NCBI RefSeq assembly: GCF_004798935.1
Contig: NZ_RAHT01000003.1
Coordinates: 558,001-622,000 of the forward strand
Direction of reading: 5' to 3'
Source of the DNA: Ningiella ruwaisensis
GTDB taxonomy: Bacteria > Pseudomonadota > Gammaproteobacteria > Enterobacterales > Alteromonadaceae
DNA length: 64,000 bases
Both the position numbers and the translations under genes were made by a program. The notes under the pieces were generated by a model that saw nothing but the letters and a program-made list of their open reading frames with translations, ran no database searches and was not told where the DNA came from. Of this stretch, positions 17,501 through 27,000 are shown piece after piece. Each line of letters opens with the position of its first letter. Positions within the stretch are counted from its first letter, which is position 1.

Positions 17501-18658
17501 ACCTTGTTCAATTTGCGCCTGCATACTTTGTGCAATGATTAGATCTGCGCCTTCTCTTACGTTTGCAGGCAGGGCAGTAGCGGCGTATTGCTGCGCGTTG
17601 TTAAGGTGCAAATTAGTTTCTTGTAGACTTAGCGGTGTAGCTTGTGGCAATGCCTCTTGTTGTATTGTTTGTTCGGGAGCTTGTATCGGTGATTGGCCGT
17701 TTTCGTTTTTGTCTGCGCTTGCCATTGCGCGTTGAAGAGAAAGGTTTGCATGTGCTATTTGGCTATGTGCTTCAGATTGGTTTTGAGACAACAATTCGGG
17801 ATTGGCTCTGCCTGTTGTGTCAAGCTCGGGGGCTGGTCCTGCGCTTGTTTGTATGCTTTCATCACGGCTAGGTAACTGATTCACCAAGGCTGCAAAATTA
17901 TCTAATAACCAGTCAAAAAATCCGCCTGTTTGACTTTGCAATTGCAGATCTTGTTGAGCTTGTCTGACCTGAGACTCCGCCAAACTAGTTTCATGAGCGG
18001 TTTCTTGATTGGTGGATTGAGCGGTAGATTGAGAGAGCCCGTTGTTTTGTTGAGCTTGTTCTGGCACATCACTGGCCTGACTCAAACCTTGCGATGCATT
18101 GGAGCTTAGTGTAGCACTAACATCAGTCAGGGCTGTTGAGCGGCTTGCGCTATTTGCTGTGTTATTTGACACACTGCCCGTACTATCGCCAATTTTTGTG
18201 CTAACCACCACCGGTTGACGAGTGTGATCAGCGTGTTCTTGATTGAGTGAGCTTTGTACGCTTTGTTTCAAAGCATGGCTTGAGCTGGCTAATACGCTGG
18301 GCGTGCATTGCAAGGCCTGATTGAGCTTGTTGGCGCTGTTTCCGCTAAGCGACAATGACGGTATTTGCACTTGAGTCCTGTCTCTGCTGGTGGAACTGGA
18401 ACTGACAGTAGAAACTGCACTGGAACTGGCATTTAAAACTGCACTGGAGCTGCCATTGGAAACGGTACTTGAACTGGCATTTGAAACAACACTTGTATTA
18501 GTAGGGCGAACGGAAGTACCTATGCGGCGTCTGGTTTGACGGTTTGGCCGAGCCTGCCGTGCTGCAGGCCGACTTGAGCTAACCCTGCGCTCAGTTTGAT
18601 TTTGCAGGGGGGCATAAACGCTTGAACGTGCGGTGCTACTTGTGTTCATGCTCATCAC
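14567..18658 (-). CDS. Candidate CIS payload: large effector with His-Me-finger nuclease-like C-terminus, 1363 aa
   Basis: Lies between tape measure and ATPase genes, a usual place for CIS cargo. Residues 1-50 are basic and disordered (SSSRPAARQARPNRQTRRR); 50-250 Ser/Gln-rich; 250-520 Gln/Ala/Glu-rich coiled coil; 525-1010 long amphipathic and hydrophobic helices rich in Ile/Arg, including GLLGWLTGALSDIPINFPER and ISLIAQILGLTFENVKARII, a helix pattern I associate with other CIS-linked toxins. The C-terminal 270 residues contain RGHLLNEHLGGPGQWKN followed by MTPLSRSGNAQHE (His about 1150, Asn about 1164 and 1173). This resembles the catalytic GH...N...N signature of DNA/RNA non-specific (beta-beta-alpha metal, His-Me) nucleases. 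The DUF4157 HExxH motif common in CIS toxins is absent. MAC particles of Pseudoalteromonas carry a nuclease effector (Pne1), so a nuclease payload has precedent. No dedicated immunity gene is evident. Confidence 0.72.
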   Translation of the reverse strand: MMSMNTSSTARSSVYAPLQNQTERRVSSSRPAARQARPNRQTRRRIGTSVRPTNTSVVSNASSSTVSNGSSSAVLNASSSAVSTVSSSSTSRDRTQVQIPSLSLSGNSANKLNQALQCTPSVLASSSHALKQSVQSSLNQEHADHTRQPVVVSTKIGDSTGSVSNNTANSASRSTALTDVSATLSSNASQGLSQASDVPEQAQQNNGLSQSTAQSTNQETAHETSLAESQVRQAQQDLQLQSQTGGFFDWLLDNFAALVNQLPSRDESIQTSAGPAPELDTTGRANPELLSQNQSEAHSQIAHANLSLQRAMASADKNENGQSPIQAPEQTIQQEALPQATPLSLQETNLHLNNAQQYAATALPANVREGADLIIAQSMQAQIEQGQTQLNEAEHEQTLRQQQAQQEANTRTQAISEQSNQAQHDAIVSHRESISQEQANSISQANLAQSEFTDSAQREASDNHHAIVQRVNNSNRDASSTLQHAEHQAEVQRSAGEREAAGVKESLNREQENDSWWDRATDAIKQAFERAAQRINAIFTRIRRAVATIIERAKNAAINLINRARQFVIEKLNQFRVWAQQQITALLSQRFPRLAAILNTAIDRIVGIAMRVINRIADAAVALVRAVAGFLGRALDFILHAFQTALAGVFSILAALVSGNFLEALKIAIRVACEIAGVDPQPIFDFFTRAGENIMRILRDPMTFFQNLIEAVRGGIAGFADNIRTHLINGLLGWLTGALSDIPINFPERLDFKGIISLIAQILGLTFENVKARIIRRFPPAERVFDAIERGMEVIQLIRREGIAGIWEMIKAQLANLKEMVLEGIRNFVVTRIVTAGITWLLSLLNPAAAIVRMVKMLYDLVMFFVERFSQIRDFVSSVYNSMVNIAIGAITPAKTAIEQAMARSLPVIISFLASLIGLGGISGAIRRLIQRMTRPINRVIDRIVNRVIRFARRLIRRVRRTVRRGINRARNWWNVRKSFAAPQGEQHTLFLKGRGSRSVLTMRSVEQPYARFLSNINEQNLSTANKRHLRQARSIQSQIVAKIREPIAGNAQQRSQKEQVKQRELDSLFTNLSTHTQHLFTRSIPNYGEVTYSGMTGANYSKGMKISVLTKQNNPRGSGPTRSAHTQYDIIDRRRSSKTSTATFYIRGHLLNEHLGGPGQWKNMTPLSRSGNAQHETQVESYVKAGFDSGEIQSYEVIPSYSARSGKSNLKALLQSLHPTNHADFEAVVDAEDNVPSHLAITAKRFTQDAAGNLREERSRSWRIDNDINQDANHYALSGSPRIYPVDINSLTHSRPLVALNHLEITPQALPIFRAVRERKRNNQAMFGRYSTLSNEANQHGGSTSTAMLERWNNDGYILLRH

Positions 18659-18739
18659 TGATACTCATCACTCATCATCAGCACTCACAACCGGCACTTA
18701 AAACTAGCACTTAAAACAGTCCTTGAAACAATAAACATT

Positions 18740-20422
18740 TTAGTGTTTAGCCCAATCGACAAAAAACGCATTTTCAAGCCAAGGCAGTTTGATTACGCTT
18801 AAAGACCAGGGCAGTTGGCTTAATAGTAAATCGATAGCGGCTTCTTCTACCCTTAGTACCACTTCAGAAGGTGTTACTTTTGTATGCAAAGCATCCGGCA
18901 GGCATAAATAACCTGAGCGCGCTAAAAATGCCTCTTGAAAACCTTCAATACTGGTGTTTTTAATCACGCTAAAATGAGCAATTGCAGCACATAATAGTGA
19001 GTCACATTGGGCTTTGTCAGATTCAGATAGCGCGTATACTTGCAAAGGCGCATCCATATCCCAGCCGCACAGCCATTTAAAGAAAGTAAATGCCTCCTCA
19101 TTTGTTCCGTCAAAACCCGAACCAGAACCCAAACCAGAATCCGAACCACCGAAGCACAAATAATGGAGGGTATTTATTCCCTTCATCTGCGCAGATTCGT
19201 CAATAAACGCTTTGCTAGTCAACGCGTTCTGTGATGAACAATCCCTTAGCAGTTTCAGCTCATCAAACAAAGAAGGGAGAAAGAGATGCAAAAGGACAAC
19301 GCCGGCGCCTTTCGCAACAATCGTGTTGTCGAAGCGTTCAGCTTCGCGCTTACTATTGAGGCTTTTAACACCTTTCGTTCCGTCATTTTGGAGATTGGTT
19401 TTTGAATCTTTTGATGAAGTAGCTGACTCTGATTGCCCTATTTCATAATCGTTCATATCAATAATATTCCAAAGTGCATTGGCCAGTTTTTGACTGGTAC
19501 GCCTGACTTGGGCATCGCGAGAAAGCTGATTGAACAAATCATGCGCGATGGATTTGAGGATGCTCTGCTTGTTTGAATTGAGTGTTAGTCGTTTTGAAGA
19601 TGAGCTAATACAACCAAGCTCGAGTCCTAGTGTAATCCACAACTGTGCGCTTAGCTGCGCGCTTTTATTATTAACGATGGACAAGCTGGCTCGCGGCGAC
19701 GGTAAATCGCCAAGTGGCGCTTTAAAGTCTGCTATAAAAGAATTGTGCTTGGCATGATCTACACAATTTAATAAAGCGAGCAGTAAATCGTTATGAGGCG
19801 ACAGCGACAGACGCTTCCACATCTTGGCTTCATAAAACGACTGTTTAAGTCCCTTTAACAAGCATTCGATACAGCGGCGATTTTGTTTGAGTGCAGCCAG
19901 CATGTTTGTCGAATTAGTGTATTGACTGTACCAGGGCATATGCCCATGAATAAAATAATAAAGCCCTTCATCTGCAAGACTTTGCGCGCCTTGTTGACGC
20001 TTACTCTTTTGATTAGCGCTTTTTAGAGCATGCATCGAAAACCGCAACTGCTCGTACAGTAAATCGCTAAGGGTGTTCAGGTTCTGAGTAAGCTTTGCAT
20101 TTGCTGTATTCAAGTTAGATGATTGCCCCGATGATTGCTTTGGCGAATGCATTTCACTTACAAGCAGTAACTCAACGTCGCTAATATCTAAAGTGAGCTT
20201 ATCGATAAATAGTACCTCGTCTTGGCTGAACGTATCGGCTTGTTGCCACTTTTGAAGTGCCTGCTCCAGTGCTGGCAGTACCTGAATATTAAAGGTATTG
20301 CACAACTGGCGCTGTTGAATAAAGCGCTGCGTTTCTAGCAGCCTTTGTGCTTTATCAGAGTTTTGCTCGGTGTCTAGTTCCACTTCAAACTTGAGTCGCT
20401 TTACCTGTACTTGATTTTGCAT
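18740..20422 (-). CDS. CIS tape measure protein (Afp14-like)
   Basis: A 560-residue protein. Its N-terminus (VKRLKFEVELDTEQNSDKAQ, then NTFNIQVLPALEQALQKW, then VLFIDKLTLDIS) matches the conserved start of the contractile-injection-system tape measure family: a short beta element, a helix ending in the VLPALE-type stretch and an I-D-x-L-x-L-D strand. These proteins set the length of the inner tube. The rest is helical and poorly conserved, with a Gly/Ser-rich patch (GSDSGLGSGSGFDG). It overlaps the preceding gene by one base, showing translational coupling, and lies just upstream of the payload gene, as in Afp clusters. Confidence 0.82.
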   Translation of the reverse strand: MQNQVQVKRLKFEVELDTEQNSDKAQRLLETQRFIQQRQLCNTFNIQVLPALEQALQKWQQADTFSQDEVLFIDKLTLDISDVELLLVSEMHSPKQSSGQSSNLNTANAKLTQNLNTLSDLLYEQLRFSMHALKSANQKSKRQQGAQSLADEGLYYFIHGHMPWYSQYTNSTNMLAALKQNRRCIECLLKGLKQSFYEAKMWKRLSLSPHNDLLLALLNCVDHAKHNSFIADFKAPLGDLPSPRASLSIVNNKSAQLSAQLWITLGLELGCISSSSKRLTLNSNKQSILKSIAHDLFNQLSRDAQVRRTSQKLANALWNIIDMNDYEIGQSESATSSKDSKTNLQNDGTKGVKSLNSKREAERFDNTIVAKGAGVVLLHLFLPSLFDELKLLRDCSSQNALTSKAFIDESAQMKGINTLHYLCFGGSDSGLGSGSGFDGTNEEAFTFFKWLCGWDMDAPLQVYALSESDKAQCDSLLCAAIAHFSVIKNTSIEGFQEAFLARSGYLCLPDALHTKVTPSEVVLRVEEAAIDLLLSQLPWSLSVIKLPWLENAFFVDWAKH

Positions 20423-23400
20423 CAGCCTTTGCCTTTAGCACTAGGATTGAGCGTAATCGTCACATCTCGATTGAGCGCCTTGGTTATGGACTGCTTATCT
20501 GTTTTGCTGGCATATCCTGGGGCGCTGGCTTTTATCTCGTATTCACCCGGCGTAACAGAGAAGGTAAATGCGCCTCTAATCATCTTAACTTTTACTGCTT
20601 TATTTTTCTTATCTCTTACCTCCAGTTTGGCATTAACAAGCGGTTTGTTTTTGATTAAACGAATTAAACTGATAGGGGACTTAGTGCTCTTGCCAACGAT
20701 TTGACCTTTCACTGTAATTTGTGTGGGAGCGGGACGTTCAAATACTGGCGGGCTCTGCTCTTCTTCCTGTATGGGTTCAAGTTCGCTACAGTCGATATCA
20801 CAGCAGCGATGCCACAGACAAAAATCTGCTACCACAATCATTTCATCGAGTGGGTCGGGTTTTTCGGTGCTTGTATTGGCACTTTCAAACAAGCCAAAGT
20901 CGAAATTTAGATTAGGGTTGAACGCAAAGGCGTTGGCACTTTTACTTTTATCATCGGTAATAAACGTGGTGAGTGCTTTATCAGTGTTGATTCGGCTGGC
21001 ATCGCTTATAAACACAGACTCGTCGACTTTTAATTCGCCCAGATTACTTACAAGAGAGGGGCTGGTGGCTTTGCGTTTGTTTGTGCTTTTACCTTTATCA
21101 CTCGATGCAATTTCGCGAGCGTTTACCATTACGCGTTCGATACTCTCGGTGTTGGCAAAGCCTGAAAAATCTACCAAATCAAATCGATTAGGAGTGGCAA
21201 GTAATACATCTGCATTTGCAAGTACGCTGACATTACTAAAATCGGCGACCGCATTTAGCATAGTTCCTATATCTTTATTGGCCGGTGGTTTGTAGGCTTT
21301 CAATAAACTGCGTGGTGTATAGGCAAGCACCAGTGTGCCCCCTTTCGGCACACCACACATATGCATCAACCCGGGTTTCTGCAGGCGATACTGACTAAAC
21401 ACGTATTGCTCAAATATCTCTTCAAGTCGCTCCTTCAAGGCAGTTTGCATGGTGCTAACGATGGCACTGTTGCCAAGGCTTGTAAGCATGTTCATATTGG
21501 CGTTTACACTCGCAAGAAACTGCTGCGTTTCAGCATTAGTCTCTTTTTGTTCATATTGCTTGCCTAAAGCTTGGTGCGCGTTAACTAACTCCTCTAAATC
21601 CAGTTTAAAACGGTCAAAATCAAATTCGCTGATACGCTTTTGTGCGCTTTGGGCCATTAATTTTTCAGCGTGGTTTATCATGCGGACACTTTGATAGCTG
21701 CTTTCCACATCTACTTCTGCATTGTTCTTTTTCAACAAGTCGGCGAGCTGACTGCGTATATCTGAACTAGGTTGGCTGACAATGTCGATGTAGGCTTTGC
21801 CAATTACACCATTTGGGTCGTCTTGCTCATCAAACTCTGCAATGATATCCCATGCCTTAAGATTACCGCTTCTTACTTGCTTAAGGTAAACGTCGGTAGC
21901 AGCGGTATTTACTTGCGTGTTATTAAGATTATTAGTAAACAAACCGAGATTGCTGCTGTTAATTATCGCATTGAGCGTATCACCTGAGACGATGGCATCG
22001 TTCACCAGCGGATTGACGAAAACAGCTGAAGTATTTGCTCCGGCATTATTTTCGATATTGGCACCGATATTGGCACCGCTATTGGCACCAATATTGGCAG
22101 AGTCATCGCCGGTGCTGACTTCAACGGAGGCTGAGCCCGCTGCTGTTTGTGAGCCACCCGCTCTAGATAAGAGGTAAATAAGCGCAACGAGCAGCTGAAA
22201 GATAACCGCCATTACCAGCATGAACAGTCGATCCAGATCAGAGGTTTTACAGCGAAATAAACGCTGCAAATTATTATCTTTGAGCAATAGCGCGAGCAAT
22301 TGATTGCGCGCTTCTACATCGTCACTGTTGTCCAAAGGCAAAAGCACAGGCTCAATTGCAAAATCTAGCCCTAGCCGCAATTTAAGCGCATTCAGGGTTT
22401 TAATACTTTGCGCCAGTCCTTTGCCGTGTACGCCCTCCACTCGATAAAAATCATGTATGCTGCTATGTAACTGCAAGGGGTGAATATCCTTGGCTGAGCC
22501 ATTAAAGGCATGCGCGTAAACGCGGTTAAGTTGCTGTTTGCGGGTTTTTTCAGGTGACCAATTGCGGTGCAAGTCATCGCCCATTTGCATGGCGTAATAG
22601 TAGGGGATGGCTTTTTGCGATAAGTGACCCTGCTCAATGCTGGGTGTTATGCCAATGGGTTTGTTTGCGGTATCTGGTAAGGCAATGCGCTTACACAATA
22701 AATAGCATCGATAGTATAAGTCCTGCATTTTGATTGATAAGGCATCTTGATGATGCAGAGGCGGTGAGGGGTAAAATCGATGCCGCATACTAATGCTAGG
22801 CAGTTTGGCGCCTATATTAAAGTTCAGGTCTTCAGTATTGCTAATTGCGTCGGGTGTTTGGCTAATCCCCAGCATGACATGATAAGCGAATCGTAATTCG
22901 GTAGGGCAGCAAAGCGCGTCGTATTCAATGGCGACTTCTAAAAATTCATTGTAGCTTGCGCTTATATCGCAAAGTATATCGTAAGCATGTATGCGCTGCA
23001 TAAGCGCTACCTCGTTTTGCGCAGGGCCCTTTATGCTTAAATCAATGGACTGCCAGGGGTCTTCGTTCACCACATTGGCAGGAAAACGGACTTTTAATAC
23101 ATGCTCAAATACAGTAAAACTCGCGCTTAATACCTTTTTCAGCGATGGCCAAACTGTGTTGACCAAATTAGTTGCCTGATTGGATATGGCCAGCAGACTA
23201 TCTTCGCCGGCCGCTGAAATCATTAGTTTAGGCATATTGAGCGGGGTCAGCTGTACTTTAAGCGCCTGCCAATTTAAATCACTAGGAAATAAGATTTTGT
23301 CGTTTGATTGGCCATCGCCATTTGATTGCGTTTCAGATTGCCAAAGCCGCGTGGCGTCTTCGGTGCTGATCAGGAGTGTGCGAAGCACATACTCTTGCCT

Positions 23401-23937
23401 TGCGCCTTTATCTGCACAGTCGTTAATGTCACAATTTTTCAGTGCAAGCTGTTTAGACTCAAGCAGCAATAATACTTGCATTTGCTCAACATTTTCACGG
23501 CTTAAGGCAGTGGGAGCTGACTCACCAGGAGAGGGCACAAACGCATCCGTTAACAGCTCTCTCATGGAAATATCTTGCAAAATGTTCATGCCAATTGACT
23601 CATGAGTTTGTTCATCCGAGCTGTTGTCACTGCCCTCAATACCCACTGGCGCATCTGAAACCGGCAAGCGGTAATCACGATATTGCGTATAGGTGAGGTC
23701 CCGCTCTTGCTGCATCAAATGACCAGCGCTTGTAAGGGCAGCCCCTTTTGTGACAGTGATGCTAGGACGAGAACTGATTTCGCTGGTATTGTGCGCCTGA
23801 AAGCCACATACAATTCCCACACCAAAGAGGCGTGAGCGCGTGTATCGCTGCTGCTCGTTGAGCCAAGTGCTTAGCTGATTAAGGTGTGCATTTGTGAGAA
23901 CTTGGCCACTCTCAAATACAGGGTATGTCTGTTGCAT
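20422..23937 (-). CDS. Large CIS-associated protein with one membrane helix and C-terminal Ig-like/regulatory domain, 1171 aa
   Basis: The N-terminus (YPVFESGQVLTNAHLNQLST, then WLNEQQRYTRSRLFGVGIVC) is of a type seen in CIS and related clusters, where the chain opens as a baseplate-associated protein of unknown role. At about 571-592 there is one strong membrane helix (LFMLVMAVIFQLLVALIYLL), followed by a low-complexity GAN/GANI repeat (about 600-650). A helical region follows, and the last 90 residues form a carboxypeptidase-regulatory-like beta-sandwich (GAFTFSVTPGEYEIKASAPG). It occupies the place of the tail fibre gene (afp13), but no fibre repeats are seen. It may anchor the apparatus to a membrane, cap the baseplate or contact targets through the C-terminal domain; these are inferences. 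Confidence 0.65.
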   Translation of the reverse strand: MQQTYPVFESGQVLTNAHLNQLSTWLNEQQRYTRSRLFGVGIVCGFQAHNTSEISSRPSITVTKGAALTSAGHLMQQERDLTYTQYRDYRLPVSDAPVGIEGSDNSSDEQTHESIGMNILQDISMRELLTDAFVPSPGESAPTALSRENVEQMQVLLLLESKQLALKNCDINDCADKGARQEYVLRTLLISTEDATRLWQSETQSNGDGQSNDKILFPSDLNWQALKVQLTPLNMPKLMISAAGEDSLLAISNQATNLVNTVWPSLKKVLSASFTVFEHVLKVRFPANVVNEDPWQSIDLSIKGPAQNEVALMQRIHAYDILCDISASYNEFLEVAIEYDALCCPTELRFAYHVMLGISQTPDAISNTEDLNFNIGAKLPSISMRHRFYPSPPLHHQDALSIKMQDLYYRCYLLCKRIALPDTANKPIGITPSIEQGHLSQKAIPYYYAMQMGDDLHRNWSPEKTRKQQLNRVYAHAFNGSAKDIHPLQLHSSIHDFYRVEGVHGKGLAQSIKTLNALKLRLGLDFAIEPVLLPLDNSDDVEARNQLLALLLKDNNLQRLFRCKTSDLDRLFMLVMAVIFQLLVALIYLLSRAGGSQTAAGSASVEVSTGDDSANIGANSGANIGANIENNAGANTSAVFVNPLVNDAIVSGDTLNAIINSSNLGLFTNNLNNTQVNTAATDVYLKQVRSGNLKAWDIIAEFDEQDDPNGVIGKAYIDIVSQPSSDIRSQLADLLKKNNAEVDVESSYQSVRMINHAEKLMAQSAQKRISEFDFDRFKLDLEELVNAHQALGKQYEQKETNAETQQFLASVNANMNMLTSLGNSAIVSTMQTALKERLEEIFEQYVFSQYRLQKPGLMHMCGVPKGGTLVLAYTPRSLLKAYKPPANKDIGTMLNAVADFSNVSVLANADVLLATPNRFDLVDFSGFANTESIERVMVNAREIASSDKGKSTNKRKATSPSLVSNLGELKVDESVFISDASRINTDKALTTFITDDKSKSANAFAFNPNLNFDFGLFESANTSTEKPDPLDEMIVVADFCLWHRCCDIDCSELEPIQEEEQSPPVFERPAPTQITVKGQIVGKSTKSPISLIRLIKNKPLVNAKLEVRDKKNKAVKVKMIRGAFTFSVTPGEYEIKASAPGYASKTDKQSITKALNRDVTITLNPSAKGKG

Positions 23938-24015
23938 CTGCTCATCCTTTCTCTCAAGTTGAATTCGCTGTGCATCTTTAATCAGCGGGTTTGTTCAGCG
24001 GACCATCATTCGTTT

Positions 24016-27000
24016 TTACAACGACAAATTGGTATGTCCCAGCCGCACAGGGTCGGCATCGTCATCATCATCACAATCGTGTAATACAGCATCTGGAAAT
24101 ACCGTTTTAAGCTCACTCAAAATGTCAATTAAGGCGCGCTGGGATTGATTAAACGTGTTTGGTGCAATCTGCCCACTTCTAAATTTCGACAAGGCGATAA
24201 CAAAGTCTTTGTAAGCCTTATCGAATTCGCGCATCTGGTGATCATCAATCCAACAGATTTTCAACTGAATATGCGCGGGCGCTTCTTTTCGCGCCAGTTG
24301 CTCAAAAAATTCACGAAATGCGATATTCAAAAAGCGTTTTGGCCAGTAGGGAAGTACGATAGAGGCTCTAAAGCTGTATGGGTCATCGTCACTGCAAGCC
24401 ATATGTTGATCAATGCATGCATTTAGCAATGCTGCCGGTTCACTAAAGGGGCGAAGTAAAATATGTTCAATTAAGTGAAACCCTTCCTGATTACATACCT
24501 CGCTTTCAAGCACTTCATAATAACGCCTGATTATGCTGTCTATTGCTCGCTGTGCTTGAGCGATACTGTCAAAAAGCGCATCATGTTTTAGGCGAAGTTC
24601 GCCTGCTTGAATGAAAAGCGACACTGCACCCGTTCCACTGTCGCGCACAATTTCGTAGGCGCTTGGTAAGTGCAGTGCTGAAAAAAGGGTATTGGCATCA
24701 TTGCGAGCTTGTTCACGGGTCTCGTATATGCGTTTAGATTTAAATAATACGTTCTGTTGGCTGTCTTTTATTTCGATGCGATGATCGCGCCCATATTCAC
24801 GAGTATCAAACAAGATCTCATAATCTAGTCGCGCCTGTTTGACCTCTCGTATCCGAGCTCGAACTTTGTCGATATCTTTCTGAGCGCTTTGTCTATCATT
24901 AAATACTTTGTCCTGTCTGAGCTTGATATCTTCTGTTTGAATAAACCAGGTAAATTTCTTTTCACCATCCTGATTTGCACTTTCATCACTGGCCTCAGTT
25001 TCAGCACTTTCTAGCGCACTGTTTTCTTCGTCGCTCTCAAGCAAGAGAGCATCATCATTTGAACGAGAAAAGCCTGCAATTTTAAAGGCGCTGGCGCGGC
25101 CAACTTGAGGGTACAGACGCTGGGCATCTTCCATTGCCGCCTCTCTTGAAATATAAAGCTCCCAGGATTTAAATAGCAATCGGTTATTTTCGTCTTTTAT
25201 TTCCAGCCTGAATTCATCGCCTGTTTGCCGGGTATCCATTAAGGTTTTTGCAAAGTCTTTACAGTGAAGATCTCGCCGTCTCATATCCGATATGCCGGCA
25301 AGGCGAGACAGTCGCTTTTGCAATCCAGATACATTTTCGCTATCCCACAAACCTTTATGCAATGCTGCTTGTTTGCTTTTTGTCAGAGTGTTTTGACTTG
25401 CTGAATCGCTAGCACTGGCCAAGTAGCAATAGCCCATATTTCTTTGCCGAGACAAAACAGGCTGTTGTCGTAAAAAGGCTTTTTTATCCTTAAGTATTTC
25501 AGACTGGGTGCGCAGCGTATCGCCCTGCTCATTTACCATCAGCATCACATAGTCAGAAAATTGCTCGCTAAATCGCGCAAGCAGATGATCCAGTAGCCGA
25601 TTCTTGCGGGCTAAAGCCTGATTCTGGGATTCATACATTGATTGGCGATAGCTATCTTGCGCCATTTTATTCGGGTCGATATAGAACTCGTCTGAAAACC
25701 GCCCCAGCGTGCCGGGTAAATCCTTTAAGTATTGCGAATAATATGTGTTACAGGCGTCACTTGAGGCATTCTCTTCGCTACTTGTCCCTTCGCTACTTAT
25801 CCCTTCGCCGCTTGTTTCCTCATTACTTATCTTTTCATTGCCATCAAGCGAAAATAAGTCCGCCAAATGATGAAGCTGGGCAAGATAGTCAGCAAGCACT
25901 TGCTCAAAGACCATTAAATAGCCTTTAAACTGTCGCGCCTGATTGACTCTTTTTATGCCAGCTTGCTCGCTTATTCCGGCCTCTCCAATCTGATACACCT
26001 GCGGAAAATCATTCGATAAAGGATAGTGACTTAGCACATCAACTGGCGTTTCGATTGGCGTTTGCAAAGAATCTGGCGAAGGGATATAGGCTTGCTGGCG
26101 CGCAATATTGCGCAAATGCGCGAGACTTGCCTTAAACTCAAGCTGTCTTACCTGGAAAGGGATGTCTTGTTTAAATAATAAAAACTTACTTTTATCCAGT
26201 GAGAGCAAGAGCTGATGCTGTGGGGCTACAGGCATTACCCACTTTTCGCTTTCAGGACGAGCTTGAGATGCTGTCGTTTCACTTGTTTTGATATCTTGCT
26301 TCAGACCTTGCGCTGAATATTTTCTCATGGATAAAGCGCGTACATTCTCCACGCCCGGAATATCCATGATGATATTGATTAGGTCTGAGCCATAAACAGC
26401 AGCGCTTAAATCGCTCTGACTTAAGTCTTCATTGAGCACAAAGCCGGATTTACTAAACAGCTTGTGTGCCCTGTTGTTATTTGCCTCCGTCTCTTCTGTG
26501 TTAGATTTTTCGTTAACGTCGCAGGTGAGCGACTTATCAATATAAGGAATATTAAATATTTCCTCCGTGCGATGCCCCTTTTCGAGCAAGGCGCTAAGCG
26601 ACTGAAACTGTACAGGTGGATTAAGATACTGCTCGATTTCAAAGCATATTTGCGCCTGTAGCTTTTCTAAATCTGCATCTGGCGAGACATCAATATCGCT
26701 GCAAATCCCAAGATATTCGGCTTGAATAGGCGCAATGCTGGCAATATCCTCACACAGGCCACGGTGATGATGCATGGCGCAGCGAACGCGCTCTAATACC
26801 GTTTGTATATGAGCTTGTTTTTGAGCGTAATCTATCAGTAAAAACCAGGGTGGTTGCAATAACACTTGTTTATAATGCTGCGGGGTTACCCGAGGTGCCT
26901 CATCTACATCAAATCGAATCACCAACTCGGGCATTGTTTCCCCATCAATTTTACATAGGATAGACGTGCTTTGCGTATCGATACGCCGCAATTGTAACTC

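Noticed and set aside
20723-21295. 190-codon plus-strand frame opposite the 1171-residue CIS protein
   Set aside because: Leu/Ser-rich antisense shadow with no motif, in a region explained by the minus-strand gene.
22002-22187. GANI/GANSG repeat DNA considered as a CRISPR-like or tandem repeat array
   Set aside because: The repeats are codons of a low-complexity protein linker and lack unique spacers.
23180-23605. 141-codon plus-strand frame
   Set aside because: Antisense to the same CIS gene, no motif or start signal.
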